Below the pieces are notes generated by a model. The model was not told the origin of the DNA and searched no databases. It was given only the letters and a program-made list of their open reading frames with translations. DNA of 64,000 nucleotides from positions 1 through 64,000 of the forward strand of contig NZ_JAGGOY010000070.1 in the NCBI RefSeq assembly GCF_018614095.1. Reading direction: 5' to 3'. Shown here in pieces: positions 23,973 through 32,337 of the stretch. Position 1 is the stretch's first letter, and the number at the start of each line of letters is the position of its first letter. The translations under genes and the position numbers were made by a program. The DNA comes from Streptomyces sp. ISL-87 (lineage in GTDB: Bacteria; Actinomycetota; Actinomycetes; Streptomycetales; Streptomycetaceae).

Positions 23973-25277
23973 ATGACCGAAGTGCACGACTCCCCCTCGG
24001 CGGGCCGGCCGGACCCCGGGGCCCCTCCGACACCCGAGGGGCGCCCGCCCCTGCGCCGGAGCAGGCGCGACAAGGTCCTCGCGGGCGTGTGCGGAGGCCT
24101 CGGCCGGTATTTCGACCTGGACCCGGTGGTGTTCCGGATCGTGCTCGGTGTCCTCGCCGTCACCGGCGGCGTGGGCCTGATCTTCTACGGCTTCGCGTGG
24201 CTGCTGCTCCCCCAGGAGGGCGAGGAGGACAGCGAGGCGAAGAAGCTGCTGACCGGCCGGGTCGAGGGCGCCACCCTGGCGGCGGTGTTCGCGGCCCTGG
24301 TCGGCTGCGCGCTGTTCCTGTCGATGCTGGACAACGGTGTGATGGCGGTCTTCTCCGTCCTGGTCGTCCTGGCGCTCGGCGCGGCCTCGTACTGGTCGCA
24401 GCGCCGCCGGCACACCCCGCCTCCGGAGGCGGAGGCCGCCACCGCGGCGCACCGGCCGGCCCCGCCAGAGACCCAGGCGCCGCCCACCCCGGGCAGCCCG
24501 TCGTGGTGGCGGGACCCCCTGGTCAAGGACGGCACCACCGGGCCGGTAGGGTCCACCGGCTACCTGTGGGGGCCGGACGAGGACGCGGTGGCCCCGGACG
24601 CCCCGGCGGCGGCCGGCGCCCCTGCGGCCGCCCCGGCAGTCCCGCGCGGCGGTATCGGCGGCCGGGTCTTCGTCCTCGCTCTGCTGGCCGGGGGCATCTC
24701 CGCCGCCTCGGTGTGGCACGGCAGCACGCTCGGCCACGCCCTCCAGATCGGCCTGGCCGCCGCGCTCGTCGTGTTCGGCCTGGGCCTCGTGGTCAGCTCG
24801 GTCAAGGGGCGCACCGGCTTCGGCACCGTCCTGCTGGCGGTCGTCACCGCCGTCCTGCTGGCGGGCGCGGCCGCGTTGCCCCGCGAGATCTCCACCGACT
24901 TCCGGGACGTCACATGGCGCCCGGCCGCGCTGGCCGATGTGCGGCCGGCGTACGGGTCGGGCACCGGGCTGGCCACCTTGGACCTGAGCCGCCTGGACGT
25001 GCCGAAGGGCACCACCCTGACGGTCCGCGCCTCCATCGAGGCGGGCCGGCTGAAGGTGATCGTGCCCCGGGAGGTCACCGCGCGGACCGACATCGGGATC
25101 CGCCTCGGCGACATCCAGCTGCCCGGGGACACCGGCCAGGACGTACGCATCAAGCACGAGGGCGAAACCCGGCAGGTGACCCTGCCCCCCGTCGCCGGCA
25201 CCCAGGCCGGCGGGACGATCGAGCTGCACCTGAGCGCGGGTGTGGGACAGGTGGAGGTGGCCCGTGCGGCGTCATGA
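23973..25277 (+). CDS. PspC-domain membrane protein (LiaF-like)
   Basis: A 434-residue membrane protein. The N-terminus carries a PspC domain (SRRDKVLAGVCGGLGRYFDL) with a membrane helix, several more hydrophobic helices follow in the middle (for example VFVLALLAGGISAASVW), and the C-terminal ~120 residues form a beta-rich domain (LDLSRLDVPKGTTLTVRASI, then GRLKVIVPREV) like the C-terminal domain of LiaF/DUF2154 proteins. Such proteins restrain or tune their kinase. The ATG at 23973 is preferred over the extended frame. It faces the PspC kinase and overlaps the next gene by 14 bases. Confidence 0.92.
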   Translation: MTEVHDSPSAGRPDPGAPPTPEGRPPLRRSRRDKVLAGVCGGLGRYFDLDPVVFRIVLGVLAVTGGVGLIFYGFAWLLLPQEGEEDSEAKKLLTGRVEGATLAAVFAALVGCALFLSMLDNGVMAVFSVLVVLALGAASYWSQRRRHTPPPEAEAATAAHRPAPPETQAPPTPGSPSWWRDPLVKDGTTGPVGSTGYLWGPDEDAVAPDAPAAAGAPAAAPAVPRGGIGGRVFVLALLAGGISAASVWHGSTLGHALQIGLAAALVVFGLGLVVSSVKGRTGFGTVLLAVVTAVLLAGAAALPREISTDFRDVTWRPAALADVRPAYGSGTGLATLDLSRLDVPKGTTLTVRASIEAGRLKVIVPREVTARTDIGIRLGDIQLPGDTGQDVRIKHEGETRQVTLPPVAGTQAGGTIELHLSAGVGQVEVARAAS

Positions 25278-25488
25278 GTTCCAGCCGGGACGGCTGATCG
25301 CGGGACTGGTCCTCGTCGCGGCGGGCGTGCTCTACCTGCTCGACGCCGCCGGCGAGACCGACCTGGCGTGGTTCGCGGTCATCCCGATGGCCATGGGCGG
25401 GCTCGCGCTGGCCGCCCTGGTGGGGCTGGTGACCTACGCGGTACGCCGGGACCGGCGCGACCAGATCAGCGCGTCCAGCGAGAAGTAG
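25264..25488 (+). CDS. small membrane protein translationally coupled to the PspC protein
   Basis: A 74-residue protein with two membrane helices (GRLIAGLVLVAAGVLYLLDA and MAMGGLALAALVGLVTYAV) and a basic C-terminal tail. The start GTG at 25264 lies inside the end of the PspC gene with GGAGG seven bases upstream, so it is coupled to it. Its 3' end overlaps the convergent DoxX gene by 55 bases. It is probably an accessory to the PspC stress system; no motif is recognised. Confidence 0.8.
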   Translation: MRRHEFQPGRLIAGLVLVAAGVLYLLDAAGETDLAWFAVIPMAMGGLALAALVGLVTYAVRRDRRDQISASSEK

Positions 25489-25925
25489 GGCGCCCCGGCC
25501 AGGATCAGGGGGAGCCAGGCCATCAGGTAGATCAGGTCGTTGCCGTAGTAGTACGGGCTCACCGCCCAGGAGACCGTGAGCCACAGGCTGAGCGAGATCA
25601 GCGCTCCGCCGGCGGCCGCGATCCGGCTCAGCAGCCCGGCCAGCGTGCCGAGGCCCACCAGGATCTCCCCGATGGCCAGGATCACCGCGAAGCCGACGGG
25701 CGACAGCAGGGCCCAGTCCACCAGGGCGGGGATCGCGGAGGTGTCGCGCACCCCGTGCATCTGCTCGCCGATGGAGCCGGCTCCCGAGGCGGACAGGAAC
25801 GCGGAGTCGGTCAGCTTGTCCAGACCCGCGTAGACGAAGGTCACGCCGAGGAAGATCCGCAGTGGCAAGAGCGCGTGCCGGGCGGCTTGTTCGCGCAGGC
25901 CGGAAAGTACGTCAGTTCGGGTCAC
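25434..25925 (-). CDS. DoxX-family membrane protein
   Basis: A 163-residue DoxX-like protein with four helices; LLPLRIFLGVTFVYAGLDKL at the start is the family signature, followed by GEILVGLGTLAGLLSRIAA and SLWLTVSW. DoxX proteins are linked to thiol/oxidative stress and quinone-linked redox reactions, but their biochemical role is unsettled. It overlaps the small membrane gene tail to tail by 55 bases. Confidence 0.92.
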   Translation of the reverse strand: MTRTDVLSGLREQAARHALLPLRIFLGVTFVYAGLDKLTDSAFLSASGAGSIGEQMHGVRDTSAIPALVDWALLSPVGFAVILAIGEILVGLGTLAGLLSRIAAAGGALISLSLWLTVSWAVSPYYYGNDLIYLMAWLPLILAGAPYFSLDALIWSRRSRRTA

Positions 25926-25944
25926 GGGGTCATGTGTACCCCGT

Positions 25945-27210
25945 TCACTCGGCCACGTCGATCGTGCAGCGATTGGATTCCACTCCGGCGGCCGTGACCA
26001 CCTGGATCTCGATGCGGCCGGGTTCCACTTCCGCCGGTACCGGTACGGTCAGCACCGCGTCCGAGGGGTTGGTGAACCCGCCAGCCACCGGGACCAGCGG
26101 CACGTGCACGTGCACCGCCCCGACCCGCACCACCAGCCGCGCCAGCATCTCCGGCGTCTGCGCCCCGGGCGGCACGAAGCCCACGCCCCGGATCTCGATG
26201 TCGTCTCCGGGACGGACGGCCGCGTCCAGATCCCCGGGCTCCCGTCTGCGCACCACGGACAGCACCAGCGGACGGCTCCCCTCCGCGTACTTCGCCGCCA
26301 GGTACACCACGGCCGACAGCGCCACCAGCATCGCCAGCGCCCACGGCAGCTGGGGCAGCCGGTCCGGGAACCGGGCCAGCGACACCACCGCGTAGGCCAG
26401 CACCACCGTGGAGACCAGCACGTACTGCGCGTCCGGGAAGCTCCCGCGCCCCGCGTCGTCGGTCAGCAGGTCCGCCCCGGTCGGCCGGTCGGCGGGCAGC
26501 TTCTGGAGCCGCTGGCCCATGATCCGTACGGAGACCACCCGGCGCACCAGTACCGCCACCGCCGAGGTCAGCGCGAGCACCGACAGCAGCGGCAGCGCCC
26601 GCCCGAGCGCCAGCCCCGCGTACAGGGCCTGCCGCTCCGGCCCCGGTGAGGAGGCGGCCAGCCGCAGCGCGGGCAGCAGCGCGGCGAACGCCGTGAGCAC
26701 CAGCCAGGCGCTCGGCACCGCCTTCGAGGTGGACAGCCGGTTGTCCTCGCCGACCAGCGGGGCCAGCAGCCCGCCGCACAGCGGCTGCGCCCGGGCCGCG
26801 AGGGTGAGCAACCCGGCCAGCGCCAGCGCCGCCAGCAGCCCGGCGGTGCGCGCCGTGGACCAGCCGGTGCCCAGCGCCGTGCCGACCTGCACTACCAGCA
26901 GTACCCCGGCGGCGATCCACACGGCGAGCACGGCCCGGCGGGAGAACAGGTACAGCCACGAGTTCCCGGCCTCCCGGCCCCGGTCGGCGACCGTACGGGC
27001 CGACAGGGTCAGCTCGTCGGAGACCCACTGGCGGGAGGCCCCGGCCGACCGGGCCACCGCGGCGGGCAGCCCCTGCCCGGCGGCGAACTCGTCCCGCTTC
27101 TCCAGGAACGCGGCGACCGCGCGGCGGTGCCCCTCACGCGCGCCGTGCGGGCAGTCGTCGCAGGTGCAGCCGCCGCCGTGGGTACTTCGGGGGATCTCTT
27201 GGACAGCCAC
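25945..27210 (-). CDS. multi-pass membrane protein of unknown function
   Basis: A 421-residue protein. A Cys-rich N-terminus (GGGCTCDDCPHG, four closely spaced Cys/His that could bind zinc) precedes a soluble helix, then about seven membrane helices (such as AVLAVWIAAGVLLVVQVGTA and LPWALAMLVALSAVVYLAAK), and a C-terminal ~110-residue beta-rich domain (GDDIEIRGVGFVPPG, then ESNRCTIDVAE) that looks like an IPT/TIG immunoglobulin-like fold. It is transcribed towards DoxX. I do not recognise a family name for the whole protein. Confidence 0.85.
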   Translation of the reverse strand: MAVQEIPRSTHGGGCTCDDCPHGAREGHRRAVAAFLEKRDEFAAGQGLPAAVARSAGASRQWVSDELTLSARTVADRGREAGNSWLYLFSRRAVLAVWIAAGVLLVVQVGTALGTGWSTARTAGLLAALALAGLLTLAARAQPLCGGLLAPLVGEDNRLSTSKAVPSAWLVLTAFAALLPALRLAASSPGPERQALYAGLALGRALPLLSVLALTSAVAVLVRRVVSVRIMGQRLQKLPADRPTGADLLTDDAGRGSFPDAQYVLVSTVVLAYAVVSLARFPDRLPQLPWALAMLVALSAVVYLAAKYAEGSRPLVLSVVRRREPGDLDAAVRPGDDIEIRGVGFVPPGAQTPEMLARLVVRVGAVHVHVPLVPVAGGFTNPSDAVLTVPVPAEVEPGRIEIQVVTAAGVESNRCTIDVAE

Positions 27211-27312
27211 GTGCGTGCCGCCTCTCTGAACTTCGGTGCAATGCCAGCGAATTGTGCACCACTGCGGCAGTGCTCCGGATTGCGCACGATGTCAGAGCAG
27301 GTGATTAACCGT

Positions 27313-28086
27313 TCATGATGTTGACGCCACCTCCGGGGCGACCGTCTGCCACAGCGGCTGGTAGCTCACCCAGGCGGCCAGATCCGACCCGAACCGCTCC
27401 CGCGTCAGCGCCGCGCGCCGGTGGTCTATGGGTACCGGCTTCCCGGCCGCGCGGGCGATCAGCTGCACCTGCGCCGCCCGCTCCGCCGCGATGAACCACC
27501 AGGCCGCCGCGTCCACCGAGTCCCCGACCGTCAGCAGCCCCTGGTTGCGCAGGATCAGCGCCTTGTACGGGCCCAGCGCGCGCCCGATCCGCTCCCCGTC
27601 CTCGGTCCCGGCGTACTCGTCGAGCAGCGCGTGGTCCTCATAGAAGGCGCAGGCCTCGTGGCTGACCGGGGCCAGCAGTTCGCCGAGCGCCGCGAGCGCG
27701 CGGCCGTACGGGGCCTGCGTGCGGACCACGGCCACCACCTCGGGCCGCGCCCGGTGGACGGCCGCGTGCACGGCGAAGGCCAGCTGGTTGACGCGCCGCT
27801 CCCCCTGGACCACCCGGCCGTCCCCGTCGACCAGCAGCAGGTCGTCGGCGGTGAGCCCGGCGAAGGCCCGCCCGAAGGGGTTCACCCAGTAGCAGTCCTC
27901 GAACTCGGGGTCCCGGGCGGTGACATGCCCGGCCACCCCGTCCTCGTACCCGAGCCGCGCGAACAGCCGCAGCGCCCCGGTGAGCCGTTCCCTGCGGTAC
28001 GCGCGCTCCTCGGCCGGGTCCTCGTGCACGGGCGGCATCTCGAACCGCAACCGGTCCACGGGTACGGGTACGGGCTGCTCGGCCAT
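27313..28086 (-). CDS. class II aldolase/adducin family protein
   Basis: A 257-residue protein of the class II aldolase/adducin superfamily (L-fuculose-phosphate aldolase fold). It shows the N-terminal FARLGYEDGVAGHVTARDPE and the metal-binding HAAVHRARPEVVAVVRTQAP, where the paired His of the zinc site are present, then RNQGLLTVGDSVDAAAWWF. Many actinobacterial homologues are annotated only at family level. The start at 28086 has AAGGAG upstream, chosen over a 38-residue extension. The catalytic Glu needed for aldol cleavage is not obvious, so the reaction is uncertain. Confidence 0.9.
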   Translation of the reverse strand: MAEQPVPVPVDRLRFEMPPVHEDPAEERAYRRERLTGALRLFARLGYEDGVAGHVTARDPEFEDCYWVNPFGRAFAGLTADDLLLVDGDGRVVQGERRVNQLAFAVHAAVHRARPEVVAVVRTQAPYGRALAALGELLAPVSHEACAFYEDHALLDEYAGTEDGERIGRALGPYKALILRNQGLLTVGDSVDAAAWWFIAAERAAQVQLIARAAGKPVPIDHRRAALTRERFGSDLAAWVSYQPLWQTVAPEVASTS

Positions 28087-28156
28087 GGGCGCTCCTTCGA
28101 CGGCTCGGCTCGCGGCGCAAGGTACCGGCGGGTCCCACAACTGGCCATACCAACGG

Positions 28157-28192
28157 CGAAGCCGCCGCTCCCCGAGGGGAACGGCGGCTTCG
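28157..28192 (-). terminator. terminator of guaA
   Basis: Arms 28157-28173 and 28176-28192 form a 17-bp stem. The one non-Watson-Crick position is a G:U pair only in the minus-strand transcript, so the hairpin suits guaA readout. It lies 24 bases beyond the guaA stop. Confidence 0.8.
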
Positions 28193-28215
28193 TCAGGCAC
28201 GGCGGGCGGGCGGGA

Positions 28216-29817
28216 CTACTCCCACTCGATGGTGCCCGGGGGCTTGCTCGTGCAGTCCAGGACCACGCGGTTCACGTCCGGCACCTCGTTGGTGATGCGG
28301 GTCGAGATCCGCGCGAGCACCTCGTACGGCATGCGCGTCCAGTCGGCGGTCATCGCGTCCTCGGACGAGACGGGCCGCAGCACGATCGGGTGGCCGTAGG
28401 TGCGGCCGTCGCCCTGCACGCCCACGCTGCGGACGTCCGCCAGCAGCACGACCGGGCACTGCCAGATCTCGCGGTCCAGGCCGGCCGCGGTGAGCTCGTG
28501 GCGGGCGATGGCGTCGGCCTCGCGCAGCAGGTCCAGGCGCTCCTTGGTGACCTCGCCGACGATGCGGATGCCCAGGCCCGGGCCCGGGAAGGGCTGGCGC
28601 TGGACGATCTCCTCCGGCAGGCCGAGCTCCTGGCCGACCATCCGGACCTCGTCCTTGAACAGCTGGCGCAGCGGCTCGACGAGCTCGAACTCGATGTCCT
28701 CGGGGAGGCCGCCCACGTTGTGGTGGGACTTGATGTTCGCGGTGCCGGTGCCGCCGCCGGACTCGACGACGTCCGGGTACAGGGTGCCCTGCACCAGGAA
28801 GGCCACGGGTCCCATCGACGTCGATTCCTCGGCGATGATCTCGGACTGGGCCTGCTCGAAGACGCGGATGAACTCGCGGCCGATGATCTTGCGCTTGGTC
28901 TCCGGGTCGGAGACGCCGGCCAGCGCGGTCAGGAAGCGCTCCTGGGCGTCGACGACCTTCAGCTGGATGCCGGTGGCCGCGACGAAGTCCTTCTCGACCT
29001 GCTCGGTCTCACCCTTGCGCATCAGGCCGTGGTCGACGTACACGCAGGTCAGCTGCGATCCGATGGCCTTCTGGACGAGGGCCGCGGCGACCGCGGAGTC
29101 CACGCCGCCGGAGAGGCCGCAGATGGCGCGCTTGTCGCCGACCTGCTCGCGGATGGCCGCGATCTGCTCCTCGACGATGTTGCCGGTGGTCCAGGTGGGG
29201 GCCAGGCCGGCACCGCGGTAGAGGAAGTGCTCCATGATCTGCTGGCCGTGCGTGGAGTGCATGACCTCGGGGTGGTACTGAACCCCGTACAGCTTCTTCT
29301 CGTCGTTCTCGAAGGCCGCGACCGGGACGACGTTCGTCGACGCGGTGACGGAGAAGCCCTCGGGGGCGGCGGAGCAGGCGTCGCCGTGGGACATCCACAC
29401 CGACTGGTTCTCGGGGGTGCCCTCGAAGAGGGTGGAGCCGGCCTTGGAGACGGCGAGCGGGGTGCGGCCGTACTCGCGGGCGCCGGTGTTGTCGACCTGG
29501 CCGCCGAGGGTGGTCGCCATCAGCTGGAAGCCGTAGCACATGCCGAAGACGGGGACGCCGGACTCGAAGAGGCCGAGGGCGTCGTCCAGGCGCGGGGCAC
29601 CCTCCTCGTAGACGGAGGACGGGCCGCCGGAGAGGATGATCGCCTTGGGGTCCTTGGCCAGCATCTCGGCCACGGGCATCGTGCTGGGCACGATCTCGCT
29701 GTAGACCCGTGCCTCGCGGACGCGACGGGCGATGAGCTGGGCGTACTGGGCGCCGAAGTCGACGACGAGAACCGTGTCCGGGGCGCTGTCGTGGGCGGCG
29801 GAGGGTGCTTCTGGCAC
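28216..29817 (-). CDS. guaA: GMP synthase (glutamine-hydrolysing)
   Basis: A 533-residue GMP synthase converting XMP to GMP. The class I glutamine amidotransferase domain has C94 in GMCYGFQL and H182/E184 in YHPEV. The ATP-pyrophosphatase domain has the PP-loop SGGVDS at 236-241. The C-terminal dimerisation domain ends with the usual NRVVLDCTSKPPGTIEWE. Length and motifs are complete. With guaB and guaB3 in the same window it forms the guanine branch of purine synthesis, although not in one operon. Confidence 0.99.
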   Translation of the reverse strand: MPEAPSAAHDSAPDTVLVVDFGAQYAQLIARRVREARVYSEIVPSTMPVAEMLAKDPKAIILSGGPSSVYEEGAPRLDDALGLFESGVPVFGMCYGFQLMATTLGGQVDNTGAREYGRTPLAVSKAGSTLFEGTPENQSVWMSHGDACSAAPEGFSVTASTNVVPVAAFENDEKKLYGVQYHPEVMHSTHGQQIMEHFLYRGAGLAPTWTTGNIVEEQIAAIREQVGDKRAICGLSGGVDSAVAAALVQKAIGSQLTCVYVDHGLMRKGETEQVEKDFVAATGIQLKVVDAQERFLTALAGVSDPETKRKIIGREFIRVFEQAQSEIIAEESTSMGPVAFLVQGTLYPDVVESGGGTGTANIKSHHNVGGLPEDIEFELVEPLRQLFKDEVRMVGQELGLPEEIVQRQPFPGPGLGIRIVGEVTKERLDLLREADAIARHELTAAGLDREIWQCPVVLLADVRSVGVQGDGRTYGHPIVLRPVSSEDAMTADWTRMPYEVLARISTRITNEVPDVNRVVLDCTSKPPGTIEWE

Positions 29818-29946
29818 GGGGCAGGCCTTCCGGCGGAAGAGGGGCTGTTTTACTCGGGCTGTTTGTCGATTCTAACGGGGGAAGGGTGGGCGGCTTCGTC
29901 TCACCATCCGAGTCCGATGCCACGGCAGTGCTCCGACCAAGCAGGC

Positions 29947-30795
29947 TCAGGCACCCACAGCCCGGCGGGCCCGGCTGATCAAGCGCTGCGCATCCGCCCC
30001 GAAGGCGGCGGATTCGCGAAGCGTCTTCCAGACCCGGAGGTGCGTGGCGACGCTGTCGGTGTCATCCAGCCAGAGCTCTGCGTGCCAGGTTTCCACGATC
30101 ACCTGCCGGTCGTCGTAGATCCAGAATCCGAGACCTGGCGGGATCTTCAGCGCTGCTTCAAGGGGCACGATCCCCAGTTCCACAGTGTCAAGGCCAATCA
30201 CGCCCTGTAGGCGGTCGAGCTGAGCGGCAAGCACGGAGGGTGGGCAGATGCGGGCATGGAGGACCGCTTCCCAGAGCAGGATTCGGTAACGCTTGCCCGA
30301 GTCGTACAGTCCTTCCTGCCGCTTCATGCGGGAACGCACGGCTTCTTCTATGTCCCTGGGCGTCCGATGCAGTTCGGCGAAGCGGCTCAAGATCGCACGA
30401 GCGTAATCCGGCGTCTGAAGCACGCCGACGATCCAAGACGATTCCCATGCGCGGAGCACTGTCGCACCGGCCTGTGCTTCGTTGTGCACATCCTGCACGG
30501 GCCGAAGTCCCGCGGCCAGCTGGCGGCGCCATGAGCGGATGCGGGACTCCAGCCCGCGAAGCCGAGACAGCAGCTCCTCCGTCGACTCCGGTTGCTCAAC
30601 TCCCGCCGCCCACGCCCTCAGGTCTTCGGCTGTGGCTGTCTGCCGCCCCGTCTCCAGCTTGCTGACCTTCGATTGCGTCCAGCCAAGTCGCGCCGCCAGC
30701 GCCGTACCGGTGAGCTGGCTGCCAGGGCAGGATTCACGCAGCTCCCGCAGTCTTGCGCCGAGGGCCGCTCTCGCCTGCTGGTAGTCCGTACTCAC
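29947..30795 (-). CDS. XRE-family regulator with C-terminal DUF5753 domain
   Basis: A 282-residue protein with an N-terminal Cro/C1 helix-turn-helix (LRELRESCPGSQLTGTALAA, then LGWTQSKVSKLETGRQ) and a C-terminal DUF5753 (Scr1/WhiJ-like) domain (GVLQTPDYARAILSRF through IYDDRQVIVETWHAE and RLISRA). GTG at 30795 is chosen because it starts just before the helix-turn-helix, 20 bases behind the upstream gene. Regulators of this type are numerous in Streptomyces and are coded beside small DUF397, abi-like or DUF6879 partner genes. It forms an operon with the DUF6879 gene. Confidence 0.92.
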   Translation of the reverse strand: MSTDYQQARAALGARLRELRESCPGSQLTGTALAARLGWTQSKVSKLETGRQTATAEDLRAWAAGVEQPESTEELLSRLRGLESRIRSWRRQLAAGLRPVQDVHNEAQAGATVLRAWESSWIVGVLQTPDYARAILSRFAELHRTPRDIEEAVRSRMKRQEGLYDSGKRYRILLWEAVLHARICPPSVLAAQLDRLQGVIGLDTVELGIVPLEAALKIPPGLGFWIYDDRQVIVETWHAELWLDDTDSVATHLRVWKTLRESAAFGADAQRLISRARRAVGA

Positions 30796-30814
30796 CGGTT
30801 GCACACACTCACTG

Positions 30815-31567
30815 CTACTCGGCCGCTGCCAGGCGTGCGACGAACGTCTCGTACGGAACGGCGTAATGCCAGGCCGCGTCCCGCACCTGGGCATAACGGT
30901 TGACCTCGGCTGGTTCGGTGATCAGCTCAACATCGAGCAGGTTGTCGCCGTCATCGAAGTTGAGCACAGCAACGAGCCGGGAATCGAAGATCCAAAAATC
31001 CTCGGCGGGGAGCCGAAGCCGCTCGGCGTCGTCACGCCACAGGTTGCGAATGCTCTCGCCGAGAGCGGCGTTCTTCTCGGTGTGCGCCATGAGGTAGCGC
31101 TGCCCGAAGGTCGCGGGACTGTCGACAACGCGTACGCGACCAACAGTCGCCCCGCCGGCCGTCTTCTCGCGGATGGCCGTACTCCACGCTGTTCCCATGT
31201 CCCATGACGGGCTCTCACCCCGCAGGAACTGGGCGTACGTGTCGGTAGCTTCGTCAGAAGCGTACCGGCGCCGGGTTTCCAGTCGCCACGCGGTGTGCTC
31301 GAAGTTCTCGAACAGCTTCCCAAAGGCATCCAGGTCAATGATGCGGGGCACGCGGATGGCCTCCTTGGGGCCGAAGTCGACAAGCAGTTCACGCGGAACC
31401 ACGATCGCCACCTCGCCTGGCGAGAGGTGCCGAAGCTGGGCGACGTCATCGGGATCGGTGAGCGGTGTTCCGTGAACGATGATTTCTCCGCTGTCCAGAT
31501 CCTCATGCACGGCGGGGCAGCCACCTTCACCACTGCCTGTGCCGTTGAAGCGCAACCTGCGTGCCAT
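30815..31567 (-). CDS. DUF6879 family protein with an N-terminal extension domain
   Basis: A 250-residue protein. Residues 1-75 (ending VVPRELLVDFGPKEAIRVPR) look like a small protein that in other Streptomyces, as I recall, is often a separate gene upstream. From about residue 77 the DUF6879 domain begins (FGKLFENFEHTAWRLETRRR) and ends RDAAWHYAVPYETFVARL. The join is in frame with no break, so this is either a natural fusion or the usual arrangement in this strain. It is coupled to the XRE gene and is probably its partner, perhaps an antitoxin or stress-signalling pair. The start at 31567 has AAGGGGCAGG upstream. Confidence 0.8.
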   Translation of the reverse strand: MARRLRFNGTGSGEGGCPAVHEDLDSGEIIVHGTPLTDPDDVAQLRHLSPGEVAIVVPRELLVDFGPKEAIRVPRIIDLDAFGKLFENFEHTAWRLETRRRYASDEATDTYAQFLRGESPSWDMGTAWSTAIREKTAGGATVGRVRVVDSPATFGQRYLMAHTEKNAALGESIRNLWRDDAERLRLPAEDFWIFDSRLVAVLNFDDGDNLLDVELITEPAEVNRYAQVRDAAWHYAVPYETFVARLAAAE

Positions 31568-31714
31568 TGGTCCTGCCCCTTCGTTGCGGGAGAGCCCTGG
31601 TCTCACAGGATGTCGGCCGCCACGCACGCATGTCGATGCATGACCAAGCACCGCACGAGAATAATCGAGAATAGTCTCTCGCTGCCTCAAATGGCGGTCC
31701 TTAGCGTGCTGTTC

Positions 31715-31909
31715 ATGACCTCGCAGACCACCATGAGCCCAGCAGTCCACCTGTCACTGCCTGGCGAGGCTCCGAGACCAGCCGCAGGCTGTGACGTGTG
31801 CGCGGCGCTGGCTCAGCAGCGCTCGGAGGCTCACCGGCGGGGCGACCACTCGGCGGTTTCGGACTGCAACGTGGAGATCGTCGCTCACCGTGGGCGCAGC
31901 CGGTGCTGA
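31715..31909 (+). CDS. small conserved Streptomyces protein
   Basis: A 64-residue protein (MTSQTTMSPAVHLSLPGEAP, then a CDVCAAL CxxC-like pair and EAHRRGDHSAVSDCNVEI). Short proteins of this pattern occur near XRE/DUF6879 genes in many streptomycetes. Start choice is uncertain because no strong ribosome site is seen; translation may begin close to the transcript 5' end. It overlaps the next gene (GTGCTGA), so the two are coupled. Function unknown. Confidence 0.65.
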   Translation: MTSQTTMSPAVHLSLPGEAPRPAAGCDVCAALAQQRSEAHRRGDHSAVSDCNVEIVAHRGRSRC

Positions 31910-32136
31910 GCCCACGCGCTCTGTTCCAGTACGTGGCACACACCATCCGGCACGCGCCGGAGGGCGGCGTCATCTACGAGGCGTTCTGCACGGCGTACCG
32001 CTGCGGGGCCGAGTCCGGGCCGCAGGACGACCAAGAGGCAGCGCAGGACTGGGCGCTGCGGCATACGGGGCGGACCGGCCACGAACTGTTCCGCCGCGTG
32101 TACACCGACCATGCGCGCGTCACGCGCGCTGAATAG
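31903..32136 (+). CDS. DUF7848-like small protein
   Basis: A 77-residue protein from GTG at 31903 (VLSPRALFQYVAHTIRHAPE), with CTAYRCGAESG and WALRHTGRTGHELFRRVY. Cys and His are spaced as in a small zinc-binding fold. The start overlaps the previous stop as GTGCTGA. Family assignment is by eye to the small DUF7848 proteins seen next to XRE regulators in Streptomyces; function is unknown. Confidence 0.68.
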   Translation: MLSPRALFQYVAHTIRHAPEGGVIYEAFCTAYRCGAESGPQDDQEAAQDWALRHTGRTGHELFRRVYTDHARVTRAE

Positions 32137-32140
32137 AGGA

Positions 32141-32337
32141 CCGCTGGCCAAGATGCTGACCGGCTGGCGTAGCAGGCATGAGTGGCTGCGTCAGGGTGGC
32201 AGTGTGCCCCAGCAGCAGATCAGCCGGGACTTCACCAAGGCGCACGCGAAGGCCGTGAAGGACGTCAAGGCCCATCTGCCGATGCGGCAGCGCGCGGGGA
32301 TGCCCCGGAACGCCATTGCCTTCGGGCAGGGAGGATG
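32141..32337 (+). pseudogene. decayed N-terminal fragment of a TnpB (IS200/IS605 OrfB) protein
   Basis: In the frame beginning near 32153, the residues MLTGWRSRHEWLRQGG, then SVPQQQISRDFTKAHAKAVKD and RRAGMP-like QRAGMPR, match the N-terminal helix-turn-helix region of actinobacterial TnpB proteins, where W..LR.GS.VPQQQ..RD...A is typical. After QRAGMPR the match ends, and there is no RuvC domain or zinc ribbon downstream. I see no IS200/IS605 ends. This is a relic of an RNA-guided nuclease/transposon gene at the edge of the small accessory patch. Confidence 0.6.

Noticed and set aside
29818..29946. A tRNA-like sequence was looked for in the guaA upstream region, and elsewhere in the window by the T-loop GGTTCGA pattern.
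   Set aside because: No cloverleaf could be formed; the GGTTCGA matches found lie within protein genes.
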